In this document: positions 1 through 5,334 of the stretch, piece after piece
How positions within the stretch are numbered: position 1 is the first letter of the stretch
Layout: the number at the start of each line of letters is the position of its first letter
NCBI GenBank assembly: GCA_947567585.1
Contig: CANONE010000130.1
Coordinates: 1-5,657 of the forward strand
Source of the DNA: an uncultured Clostridia bacterium
GTDB taxonomy: Bacteria; Bacillota; Clostridia; Oscillospirales; Acutalibacteraceae
DNA length: 5,657 nt
Reading direction: 5' to 3'
The notes under the pieces: generated by a model
Databases searched by the model: none
What the model saw: only the letters and a program-made list of their open reading frames with translations
Told to the model about the DNA's origin: nothing
Translations under genes and position numbers: made by a program

Positions 1-69
1 CAGCGGTTCATGCTGCGCGCCGACGGTTTCTGGTCCACCGCAAGAAAGCGCGCCGACGGCTTCTTTTAG
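1..69 (+). CDS. possible 3' end of an unidentified plus-strand gene
   Basis: Frame 1 is open from the window edge to a TAG at 67-69 and would encode the last 22 residues of a protein (ending RADGFF). Within it RADGF occurs twice, 11 codons apart. The reason to suspect a real gene is the downstream hairpin at 131-165, which has a clean T run on the plus strand and so suits a plus-strand transcript arriving from the left. The weakness is that all three plus frames are open over this short stretch, so the frame cannot be proved. I do not recognise the product. Bases 70-130 hold nothing else I can name. Confidence 0.25.
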   Translation, partial: QRFMLRADGFWSTARKRADGFF

Positions 70-130
70 CTGACTGCGGGGAAGGCGCGGGGCTGTGGTT
101 CCCTTTGGTACGGGTCCAAAAATGCGTAAG

Positions 131-168
131 AAGGAGCGGGAAGCCGTATTGGCTTCCCGCTCCTTTTT
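131..168. terminator. strong intrinsic terminator, probably bidirectional, after clpC
   Basis: A perfect 15-bp inverted repeat (131-145 with 151-165) encloses a 5-nt loop (GTATT). On the plus strand the 3' arm runs into TTTTT at 164-168, a textbook intrinsic terminator. On the minus strand the stem begins within a few bases of the clpC TAA stop, but its T tract is interrupted (CTTACGCATTTTT), so termination of the clpC operon may be less sharp. The layout fits two convergent genes sharing one terminator. It also implies that the stress operon ends with clpC, with no radA or disA cotranscribed as in Bacillus subtilis. Confidence 0.85.
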
Positions 169-2599
169 AGGTCTCTCTAAAAGTATATGCTCCGTCTATA
201 TAATCGCACGCATAGTCTTTCCCTGAGGCCATTTCGCCCTCCAAGAGCTTTTCAGACGCCAGATCCTCGATCCGGCTCTGAATCACCCGCCGCAGGGGCC
301 GGGCGCCGTAAATGGGGTCAAAGCCCTGCTCCGCCACCGCGTCCACAGCCGCCGGGGTAAACGTAACCCGCACGCCCATCTCCTGGAGCTTGCCCTGAAG
401 GGTTTCCAGCATTTTCCCGGCAATCTGGGCGGTATCCTCCTTGGTGAGCTTGTGGAAGACAATGATATCGTCCACCCGGTTTAGAAACTCCGGCTTAAAC
501 AGATTTTTCAGTTCGCCCATAACCAGCTCTTTGGTCTTCTCGAAATCTCCGGCCGCTCCGCCGTCTGTCCCGGAAAAGCCCAGGGATTTCTGCTTCTCTG
601 TAATAAGCCGGGCCCCCACGTTGGAGGTCATGATGATCACCGCGTTTTTGAAGTCCACCGTTTTCCCCTGGGAATCGGTGACCCGGCCGTCCTCCAAGAT
701 CTGCAGCAGGATATTGAATACGTCTGGATGCGCTTTTTCAATCTCGTCAAAAAGCACCACGGAATATGGCTTCCGGCGCACAGCCTCTGTCAACTGGCCC
801 CCTTCTTCGAAACCCACATAGCCGGGCGGGGAGCCTACCAGCCGGGACACCGTGTGCTTCTCCATGTACTCGGACATATCAAAGCGCACCATGGCCTTCT
901 CATCTCCAAACATAGCCTGGGCCAGGGCCTTACAGAGCTCTGTTTTTCCCACGCCGGTGGGCCCCAGGAAGATAAAGGAGCCAATGGGCCGGTTCTTATC
1001 CTTTAGCCCCACCCGGCCCCGGCGGATGGCCTTGGCTATGGCGGAAACCGCCTCCTCCTGGCCCACCACCCGCTGGTGCAGGATCTCTTCCAGCTTCAAA
1101 AGCCGCTGGCTCTCCTCCTCCGTCAGCTGAGATACCGGCACGCCGGTCCACATGGAGACAATGCCGGCAATGTCCTCCACGGTTACCACGCTGTTGCTGC
1201 GCTCATTTTTAGCGGCCCAATCATCCTTCGCCTGCTCCAGTTGGTCCTGTAGTTCCTTTTGCTGATCCCGCAGGTCCGCCGCCCGCTCAAAATCCTGCGA
1301 GTTCACCGCCGCCGCTTTGTCCGCCTCCAGGTCCTTGATCTTCTTTTCCAGGTCCTGCAGGCTTCCCGGCGCGGTAAAGGTCCGCAGCCGCACCCGGGAG
1401 CCAGCCTCGTCTACCAGGTCGATGGCTTTATCTGGTAAAAAGCGGTCTGAAATATACCGGGCGGAAAGCTTTACCGCCGCGTCAATGGCCTCATCCGTAA
1501 TCTTCACCTTGTGATGGGCCTCGTAGCGGTCCTTAAGGCCCTGCAAAATCTGCACGGCTTCTTCCTCCGTGGGCTCCCCCACAGTCACCGGCTGGAAACG
1601 CCGTTCCAGGGCCGCGTCTTTTTCAATGTGCTTGCGGTACTCGGTAATGGTAGTGGCTCCGATCACTTGGAAATCTCCCCGGGCCAGGGCGGGCTTTAGA
1701 ATGTTGGCCGCGTCCGCCGAGCCCTCCGCCGAGCCCGCGCCAATAATGGTATGCAGCTCGTCAATAAAGAGAATCACATTCCCGTCGTTCTTCACCTGAT
1801 CAATAGCGGCCTTAATGCGTTCCTCAAAGTCTCCCCGGTACTTGGCCCCGGCCACCATGCCGGTCAGATCCAGGGAAATCAGCCGCTTGTTTTTCAAAAT
1901 CTCCGGCACGTCCCCGCTGTGAATCTTCAAAGCCAGACCCTCTGCCACAGCGGTTTTGCCCACGCCGGGCTCGCCAATCAGGACGGGATTGTTCTTTGTG
2001 CGGCGGGAGAGGATTTGAATAACGCGTTGGATCTCCTGGCCCCGGCCGATGACCGGGTCGATCTGCCCCCCGGCCGCCTTCGCCGTCAGGTCTGTGCCGA
2101 ACTGCTCCAGGGCGCCGCCCGCGCCCCTGCCGCCCGTCTCCTGGCCGCCGGCGCCGCCAGCGCTGCCCGCCATGGAGGAGAGCTCCCGGATCACCCGGTC
2201 TGGAGCGATGCCCATGATCTTCAAAAAGCGCATGGCATAGCAACTTTCGTCCTGCATAATGGCAATCAAAATGTGTTCTGTGCCCACATAGGCGTTGTTA
2301 AGCCGTGCGCCGGCCATGGCCGCGATCTGTAAAATCTGCTTGGTGCGGGGAGTAAAGCTGTCCGGGGTTAAGACGGTGGCCTCCCCATAGCCAATGCGGT
2401 CCCGCAGCAGCTTTTCATAGTCTTCGGCGGTGGCCCCCAGTTTGCTGAGGACGGTATAGGCCACGCCGCTGCCCTCCTTTAGCAGGCCCAGCATCAAATG
2501 CTCGCTGCCAATATAATCATGGCCCAGCTCCTGGGCGGACTCAATGGCCAGATTCAGGGCGTTGTTGGCCTTTTCCGTAAAACCTTTGAATTGAAACAT
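167..2599 (-). CDS. clpC: ATP-dependent Clp protease ATP-binding subunit ClpC (Hsp100 unfoldase)
   Basis: Cytoplasmic AAA+ unfoldase that pairs with ClpP to degrade misfolded and arginine-phosphorylated proteins. The 810 residues match the family's usual length. Order: double Clp N domain (about 1-140); Gly/Ala-rich linker (about 141-163); AAA-1 with Walker A GEPGVGKT (209-216), Walker B ending LFIDE (277-281) and arginines in LERRF (331-335); coiled M domain with UVR-like core (about 413-460, QDFERAADLRDQ at 435-446); AAA-2 with Walker A GPTGVGKT (546-553), Walker B VVLFDE (614-619), sensor TSN (658-660), an LGF ClpP-docking tripeptide (673-675) and sensor-2 GAR (765-767). Both ATPase sites look intact. 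The start is the ATG at 2599 because AAGGAG lies 7 nt upstream and MFQFKGFTEKA is the family N terminus; an in-frame TTG at 2650 lacks a ribosome site. Last gene of the operon, 76 bp after mcsB. The M domain implies control by McsB or another adaptor. Confidence 0.98.
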   Translation of the reverse strand: MFQFKGFTEKANNALNLAIESAQELGHDYIGSEHLMLGLLKEGSGVAYTVLSKLGATAEDYEKLLRDRIGYGEATVLTPDSFTPRTKQILQIAAMAGARLNNAYVGTEHILIAIMQDESCYAMRFLKIMGIAPDRVIRELSSMAGSAGGAGGQETGGRGAGGALEQFGTDLTAKAAGGQIDPVIGRGQEIQRVIQILSRRTKNNPVLIGEPGVGKTAVAEGLALKIHSGDVPEILKNKRLISLDLTGMVAGAKYRGDFEERIKAAIDQVKNDGNVILFIDELHTIIGAGSAEGSADAANILKPALARGDFQVIGATTITEYRKHIEKDAALERRFQPVTVGEPTEEEAVQILQGLKDRYEAHHKVKITDEAIDAAVKLSARYISDRFLPDKAIDLVDEAGSRVRLRTFTAPGSLQDLEKKIKDLEADKAAAVNSQDFERAADLRDQQKELQDQLEQAKDDWAAKNERSNSVVTVEDIAGIVSMWTGVPVSQLTEEESQRLLKLEEILHQRVVGQEEAVSAIAKAIRRGRVGLKDKNRPIGSFIFLGPTGVGKTELCKALAQAMFGDEKAMVRFDMSEYMEKHTVSRLVGSPPGYVGFEEGGQLTEAVRRKPYSVVLFDEIEKAHPDVFNILLQILEDGRVTDSQGKTVDFKNAVIIMTSNVGARLITEKQKSLGFSGTDGGAAGDFEKTKELVMGELKNLFKPEFLNRVDDIIVFHKLTKEDTAQIAGKMLETLQGKLQEMGVRVTFTPAAVDAVAEQGFDPIYGARPLRRVIQSRIEDLASEKLLEGEMASGKDYACDYIDGAYTFRET

Positions 2600-2604
2600 C
2601 GTAT

Positions 2605-2612
2605 CACTCCTT
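2605..2612 (-). promoter_or_regulatory. ribosome binding site of clpC
   Basis: The minus strand reads AAGGAGTG, ending 5 nt before the ATG at 2599 (7 nt counted from AAGGAG). It settles the start against the longer TTG-initiated frame at 2650. I see no convincing promoter in the 76-bp mcsB-clpC gap: the one -10-like string, TATAAG, overlaps this site and has no -35. clpC therefore probably depends on the upstream promoter. Confidence 0.85.
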
Positions 2613-2675
2613 ATAGTCGCCTGGTTGAAACTGTGCGTCTGCCAGCTCAATTTCTCTATTATTTACGCGCTTTGC

Positions 2676-3722
2676 CTATTCTACACATAAAGGCTCCAAC
2701 GCGCCGCGCAAAAGATCCGCCCTGCGCTTATCCCGCTCTTCCGGCGGCAGCTCCCGGCCTGCGGCAGCCATTAAGGCGGCGGGCTGTATGCCTACGGAAA
2801 GCCCGTTGAGCTTTCCCAGCTCCACACCGGTGAGAACTCCCTCCGCCAGACCCAGCCGCACCAGGGACAGCAGCCGGACGGCCTCCTCTGTGGAGATCAC
2901 CTTGGCTGTTTTCAGCGTGCCGGCCGCCCGGGCGATCTGATCCTGCCAGCTGAGGATTCCCGTCATCTCCTGGCGCAGCTTTTTCTCCTCGTTCATCAGC
3001 TGTCCGGCTATGGCGGATAGGTTTTCAATGGCCTGGCTCTCGCTCAGCCCCAAGGTAATCTGGTTGGAAAGCTGGTATACAGCCCCTACCGCTTGGGAAC
3101 CCTCTCCAAACGCTCCCCGCAGGGTCAATCCCAGCTTGGAGAGATTCGCCGCCACCCGGGGAATCGATCCTGTTTCCGTAATAGCCGGCAGATGCAGGGC
3201 AACGGAGGCCCGCATCCCGGTACCCAGATTGGTAGGGCACTGGGTCAAGTAGCCGAAATCCCGGTCAAAGGCAAAGTCCAGGCTTTCTCCCAGCAGAGTA
3301 TCCAGTCGGTCCGCCGTCTCCGCAGCTTCTTTAAGGGCCATTCCCTCCCGAAGCACCTGAATCCGCAAATGGTCCTCCTCGTTAATCATAATCGATACGC
3401 TCTCATCCGCTGAGACCAGCACGGCCTTACCCTGGCGGTCCGCCGCAAATTCCGGGCTTACCAGCCGCCGCTCTACCAGAGAGGCCGCCGCCTGGGGAGA
3501 AATCTCATCCATGGCCACAAACTGGAATTCCCTGGCAAGAACGCTGCCGCCCTCCAGCAAAGCGGCCCTCACCTGCTTTGCCACCTGTTCCTTCTGCTCT
3601 AGGCTGGCACGGGCCGGGAAGGGCCAGCGCTTTAAGTTTCGGGCCAAACGCACCCGGGTGCTGTAAACTACGCTGGCAGCGGCGCCAGTCTTTTCATACC
3701 ATTTCAAATGATTCTCAGCCAT
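2676..3722 (-). CDS. mcsB: protein arginine kinase McsB
   Basis: Phosphagen-kinase-fold enzyme that phosphorylates protein arginines from ATP, marking proteins for ClpC-ClpP and inactivating CtsR. At 348 residues it is slightly shorter than B. subtilis McsB, lacking part of the C-terminal tail. Visible family motifs: STRVRLARN (21-29, nucleotide-binding arginines), NEEDHLRIQ (114-122, catalytic acid loop), CPTNLGTGMRAS (162-173, active-site Cys at 162), GEGSQA (206-211) and RDKRRA (330-335). The last matches the RDxxRA phosphoarginine-binding pocket of the regulatory C-terminal domain. Oddity: GEGSQA replaces the GEGSEA of B. subtilis; in arginine kinase the matching Glu contacts the guanidinium. 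The ATG lies inside the mcsA stop region (8-bp overlap, ATGGCTGA), with AAGGAG 10 nt upstream (3733-3738), so translation is probably coupled to mcsA. The identification is secure; the effect of the Gln is unknown. Confidence 0.97.
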   Translation of the reverse strand: MAENHLKWYEKTGAAASVVYSTRVRLARNLKRWPFPARASLEQKEQVAKQVRAALLEGGSVLAREFQFVAMDEISPQAAASLVERRLVSPEFAADRQGKAVLVSADESVSIMINEEDHLRIQVLREGMALKEAAETADRLDTLLGESLDFAFDRDFGYLTQCPTNLGTGMRASVALHLPAITETGSIPRVAANLSKLGLTLRGAFGEGSQAVGAVYQLSNQITLGLSESQAIENLSAIAGQLMNEEKKLRQEMTGILSWQDQIARAAGTLKTAKVISTEEAVRLLSLVRLGLAEGVLTGVELGKLNGLSVGIQPAALMAAAGRELPPEERDKRRADLLRGALEPLCVE

Positions 3723-4224
3723 TTTCCGTCATCTCCTTAATCTGATCCCTGAGTATCGCCGCCTGCTCAAAATCCTGCTCCTCAATGGCTTTTTTCAAAA
3801 GCCTTCTCTTCTCCTCCAGCGGAGATTCCTCCACAGCCACCAGCTGCTGGCGCGCCTCTTGGACCCGCAGCGCGGAGCCGCCAGGGACCTTGCCCTTATG
3901 CTGGGCCCCGCCATGAATGCGCTGGATCACCGGCAGCAGCTGGCTTCGGAAGGTTTGGTAGCACTGGGCGCAGCCAATCTGCCCCGTCTTGGAGATTTGC
4001 TGGAAGCTGGACCCACAGCCGGGACAACGTTTCACTTCCTGGGCGGGCGACTCTCCCAGCAGCCCGCCCAGCAGGCTTCCAAAACCGCCCCAGTCCGCCA
4101 TTATGTGTCCATACCCCTGCTTGCGGGCGCACTCCCCGCAAAGATGCGTCTCCGTCAACTGTCCGTTTACCACTGTCTTAATGTGCGTAGTAGCCTCCCT
4201 CTGTCCACAGCTCTGACAAATCAC
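3715..4224 (-). CDS. mcsA: McsA, zinc-binding activator of McsB with UVR motif
   Basis: Cytoplasmic partner that activates the McsB kinase and joins it to CtsR and ClpC. The 169 residues contain four CxxC pairs (C3/C6, C29/C32, C67/C70, C85/C88), enough for two zinc sites. A Gly-rich hydrophobic linker follows the first finger (GGFGSLLGGLLG, 46-57). The C-terminal UVR motif (about 136-166, with QDFEQAAILRDQIKE at 150-164) closely resembles the M-domain core of ClpC in this operon, as expected for a shared interaction surface. It is a little shorter than the B. subtilis protein. The start is a GTG at 4224, chosen because the first CxxC begins two residues later and AAGGAGGT sits 7 nt upstream. 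It overlaps mcsB by 8 bp but is 158 bp from ctsR, an unusually wide gap for this operon, filled by palindromes. Confidence 0.95.
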   Translation of the reverse strand: MICQSCGQREATTHIKTVVNGQLTETHLCGECARKQGYGHIMADWGGFGSLLGGLLGESPAQEVKRCPGCGSSFQQISKTGQIGCAQCYQTFRSQLLPVIQRIHGGAQHKGKVPGGSALRVQEARQQLVAVEESPLEEKRRLLKKAIEEQDFEQAAILRDQIKEMTENG

Positions 4225-4230
4225 AAAAAT

Positions 4231-4238
4231 ACCTCCTT
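4231..4238 (-). promoter_or_regulatory. ribosome binding site of mcsA (GTG start)
   Basis: The minus strand reads AAGGAGGT, close to a full Shine-Dalgarno match, separated by TATTTT-type sequence from the GTG at 4224-4222 with about 6-7 nt spacing. Its strength may compensate for the GTG start and for the wide, structured ctsR-mcsA gap. Confidence 0.85.
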
Positions 4239-4307
4239 CATCTCAAAACACCAAGTAGATAAATTCTAGAAAATTGCAAAACAGAAAGTGTAAAAGTAAA
4301 AAATAGA

Positions 4308-4377
4308 AAGTTTTTGAAGATCCCTAAGAAACTTTTTTCAAAAAGTTTCTTAGGCGGGGCATGGGGCGGCGCCCCAT
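4308..4377. repeat. palindromic intergenic element between ctsR and mcsA
   Basis: Two adjacent inverted repeats occupy the gap. One is a perfect 14-bp stem, 4323-4336 with 4341-4354 (CCTAAGAAACTTTT and its complement), with a 4-nt loop. The other is a GC-rich 7-bp stem, 4361-4367 with 4371-4377 (ATGGGGC, loop GGC), beginning 5 bp after the ctsR stop. Neither stem is followed at once by a T run on the minus strand, so neither is a standard terminator, though both would fold in the operon mRNA. The combination looks to me like a short dispersed palindromic (MITE-like) repeat of the kind common in Clostridia genomes; that is from memory and unverified. The rest of the gap, 4239-4307, is AT-rich. 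It contains a TAGAAT hexamer on the minus strand but no well-spaced -35, so I do not call a promoter. Confidence 0.5.
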
Positions 4378-4382
4378 AAACC

Positions 4383-4835
4383 TCACACCCGCGTAGCCAA
4401 AAGCATATTTTTATAAATCATGGCCCGCACCGTGTCCCGCAGTTCCTTTGGCGCCGCCGCCAGAGATTTGTCGGACACCGCCGCCTGAATCAGTTCCGCA
4501 GCCATCCGCTCCAGCACGCCCCGCTGCACCATATTTTCCAGCATAGTCCGGGCCGTGGCGCTGTCCAGAGAATCGCCCACCGCGTTGACAACATGCATAA
4601 TCATATCCGCCTTTGCGATCTGCAGCCGGGTAATCCGGATATATCCCCCGCCTCCCCGGCGGCTTTCCACCAGGTAGCCCTGCTCCGGCGTGAAGCGGGA
4701 GGTCAGCACATAATTGATCTGGCTGGGCACGCAGCCCAAAAAGCTGGCCAGTTCGTTGCGCTGTATCTCCGCGATGCCCCCCGCCTGGTTTAAAAGCTCC
4801 AGGATATAGTTGGCTACGCTGTCGCTTATCCGCAT
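4383..4835 (-). CDS. ctsR: CtsR, transcriptional repressor of class III heat-shock genes
   Basis: Dimeric winged-helix repressor of clp and heat-shock genes; heat and McsB-driven arginine phosphorylation remove it from DNA. The 150 residues match the family (about 150). The N-terminal DNA-binding domain shows the family signature CVPSQINYVLTSRF (35-48) and the glycine wing RRGGGGYIRI (59-68). R60 aligns with the wing arginine known as the McsB target in Geobacillus (Arg62). The C-terminal helical dimer/ClpC-interaction domain covers about 73-150. I chose the ATG at 4835 because GAGGTG lies 6 nt upstream. A GTG at 4844, three codons earlier, overlaps that ribosome site and has none of its own. 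First gene of the operon; two CtsR operators precede it, so it represses itself. The short tail and TGA stop are followed closely by palindromes. Confidence 0.97.
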   Translation of the reverse strand: MRISDSVANYILELLNQAGGIAEIQRNELASFLGCVPSQINYVLTSRFTPEQGYLVESRRGGGGYIRITRLQIAKADMIMHVVNAVGDSLDSATARTMLENMVQRGVLERMAAELIQAAVSDKSLAAAPKELRDTVRAMIYKNMLLATRV

Positions 4836-4841
4836 AACGCT

Positions 4842-4847
4842 CACCTC
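4842..4847 (-). promoter_or_regulatory. ribosome binding site of ctsR, deciding the ATG start
   Basis: The minus strand reads GAGGTG, 6 nt before the ATG at 4835-4833. The GTG at 4844-4842 is part of this site, so the longer reading beginning MSVM is unlikely. Confidence 0.75.
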
Positions 4848-4855
4848 AATTTGTC

Positions 4856-4872
4856 TTTGACTTTCTTTGACT
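4856..4872 (-). promoter_or_regulatory. CtsR operator 1 (over the transcription start)
   Basis: On the minus strand the sequence is AGTCAAA-GAA-AGTCAAA, a perfect match to the CtsR direct-repeat consensus RGTCAAA-NAN-RGTCAAA. It lies just downstream of the predicted -10 (4875-4880), so bound CtsR would cover the expected start of the ctsR operon mRNA. This is strong sequence evidence for autoregulation. Confidence 0.93.
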
Positions 4873-4874
4873 TT

Positions 4875-4903
4875 AGTTTACCCAGTTTTTCATGTAAAGT
4901 CAA
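4875..4903 (-). promoter_or_regulatory. sigma-A-type promoter of the ctsR-mcsA-mcsB-clpC operon
   Basis: On the minus strand, TTGACT (-35, 4903-4898) and TAAACT (-10, 4880-4875) are separated by exactly 17 bp. The -35 matches five of six consensus bases and the -10 four of six. The transcript should start near 4868, giving a leader of roughly 30 nt before the ctsR ATG. The -35 hexamer is itself the complement of an imperfect CtsR half-site (AGTCAAG, 4898-4904), so repressor and RNA polymerase compete for it. No CIRCE-type HrcA operator is visible here. Confidence 0.75.
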
Positions 4904-4920
4904 GGTCAAATAAAGTCAAA
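4904..4920 (+). promoter_or_regulatory. CtsR operator 2, in opposite orientation upstream of the -35
   Basis: On the plus strand the sequence is GGTCAAA-TAA-AGTCAAA, again a perfect match to the CtsR consensus. It is inverted relative to operator 1, with centres 48 bp apart. It adjoins a further imperfect half-site, AGTCAAG at 4898-4904, which overlaps the -35. Two CtsR dimers could therefore flank the promoter. A TATATT hexamer follows immediately at 4921-4926 on the plus strand, so this operator might also affect transcription towards the Cys-rich gene; that is speculative. Confidence 0.88.
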
Positions 4921-5071
4921 TATATTTGCGAATCCCAATGCTGGCTTGCCTGATCTCCGTTATTCTCCCATTCCCTATGATTATCTCAATTTTTCAAAAA
5001 TTTCTTTTCTTCTGTCACAGATTTCCAGGCAGGGAATAGTATGGAATGTAAACGAAAGGAGGCGTTACCAA
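4921..5071 (+). other. leader region of the Cys-rich gene, no firm promoter
   Basis: This 151-bp stretch between CtsR operator 2 and the Cys-rich start codon ends in a strong ribosome site (AAAGGAGG, 5055-5062). Candidate -10 hexamers on the plus strand are TATATT (4921-4926), TATGAT (4976-4981) and TAGTAT (around 5037), but none has a good -35 at 16-18 bp. A perfect odd palindrome, AATTTTTCAAAAATT, lies at 4988-5002. The gene may be read by an alternative sigma factor, such as a sporulation one, but no clear sigma-E or sigma-K pattern is seen. Confidence 0.35.
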
Positions 5072-5212
5072 ATGTGTAACAACGGTTGTTCTTGGATCAT
5101 CATCATCATCCTTCTCCTGCTGTGCTGCGGTGGCTGCGGCAATGGTTTTAACACCATCGGCAATGGCTGCGGCTGCAACAACGACTGCGGCTGCAACAAT
5201 GGCTGCTGCTAA
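5072..5212 (+). CDS. 46-residue cysteine-rich, single membrane-segment protein of unknown function
   Basis: A small protein with three parts: a short head (MCNNGCSW, 1-8), an unbroken hydrophobic run of five Ile and four Leu (9-17), and a Cys/Gly/Asn tail (18-46). Eleven of 46 residues are Cys (2, 6, 18, 19, 22, 33, 35, 39, 41, 45, 46). The tail contains a six-residue repeat, CGCNND then CGCNNG, encoded by an 18-bp tandem repeat (5168-5185 and 5186-5203, 16 of 18 bases alike). The start is the ATG at 5072, with AAAGGAGG at 5055-5062, 9 nt upstream; a longer frame from a TTG at 4946 has no such site. The nine-residue core is short for a full membrane span but could anchor the protein. Similar mini-proteins recur in Clostridia, some under the uninformative name 'chorion class high-cysteine' protein (from memory). 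Metal binding, redox or spore-surface roles are possible; none is shown. Confidence 0.8.
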   Translation: MCNNGCSWIIIIILLLLCCGGCGNGFNTIGNGCGCNNDCGCNNGCC

Positions 5213-5273
5213 GTAAAAAGCCAGCCCAGCGCCGCCGCGCATTCGCTCTCCCAGTTCTGTAAGGGCCGGCGGT

Positions 5274-5326
5274 GAACAAAAAGAGGGTGCTGCCTCTATG
5301 GCAGTACCCTCTCCTTTATTTTGTTC
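5274..5326. terminator. bidirectional intrinsic terminator between the Cys-rich and TSCPD genes
   Basis: The inner stem pairs 5282-5294 with 5300-5312 (13 bp, one G-U wobble on the plus-strand RNA) around a 5-nt loop. The outer arms GAACAAAA (5274-5281) and TTTTGTTC (5319-5326) extend it with an internal bulge. On the minus strand the stem is followed by TTTTTGTTC, a good tail for the TSCPD transcript. On the plus strand it is followed by CCTTTATTTTG, adequate for the Cys-rich transcript. The position between two convergent stop codons fits a shared terminator. Confidence 0.85.
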
Positions 5327-5334
5327 CGCGCTTT

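Noticed and set aside
1751..2332. 193-codon plus-strand reading frame inside clpC
   Set aside because: It lies antisense to the conserved AAA-1 and N-domain coding sequence, has no family resemblance, and reflects the G+C-rich codon pattern of clpC.
2600..2650. Longer ClpC start at the TTG at 2650
   Set aside because: The extra 17 residues match nothing in the family and lack a ribosome site, whereas the ATG at 2599 has AAGGAG and the standard MFQFKGFTEKA start.
3859..4269. 136-codon plus-strand frame opposite mcsA
   Set aside because: It is antisense to a confidently identified gene, with no recognisable domain.
4323..4354. Standard rho-independent terminator after ctsR
   Set aside because: The stem is perfect but no T run follows it directly on the minus strand (GATCTTC follows), and mcsA-mcsB-clpC lack a good promoter of their own. 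Partial attenuation remains possible.
4836..4844. GTG start for CtsR three codons upstream
   Set aside because: The GTG forms part of the GAGGTG ribosome site that serves the ATG at 4835, and no ribosome site precedes the GTG.
4988..5002. Odd palindrome AATTTTTCAAAAATT as an operator
   Set aside because: It is a simple A/T palindrome in an AT-rich leader, with no match to a regulator site I know.
4946..5071. 42-residue N-terminal extension of the Cys-rich protein from a TTG
   Set aside because: There is no ribosome site before the TTG. The AAAGGAGG at 5055-5062 lies inside this extension and fits the ATG at 5072.
5015..5242. 75-codon minus-strand frame opposite the Cys-rich gene
   Set aside because: Its Ala/Val-rich product is the mirror of GGC/TGC/AAC codons, with no ribosome site and no terminator of its own.
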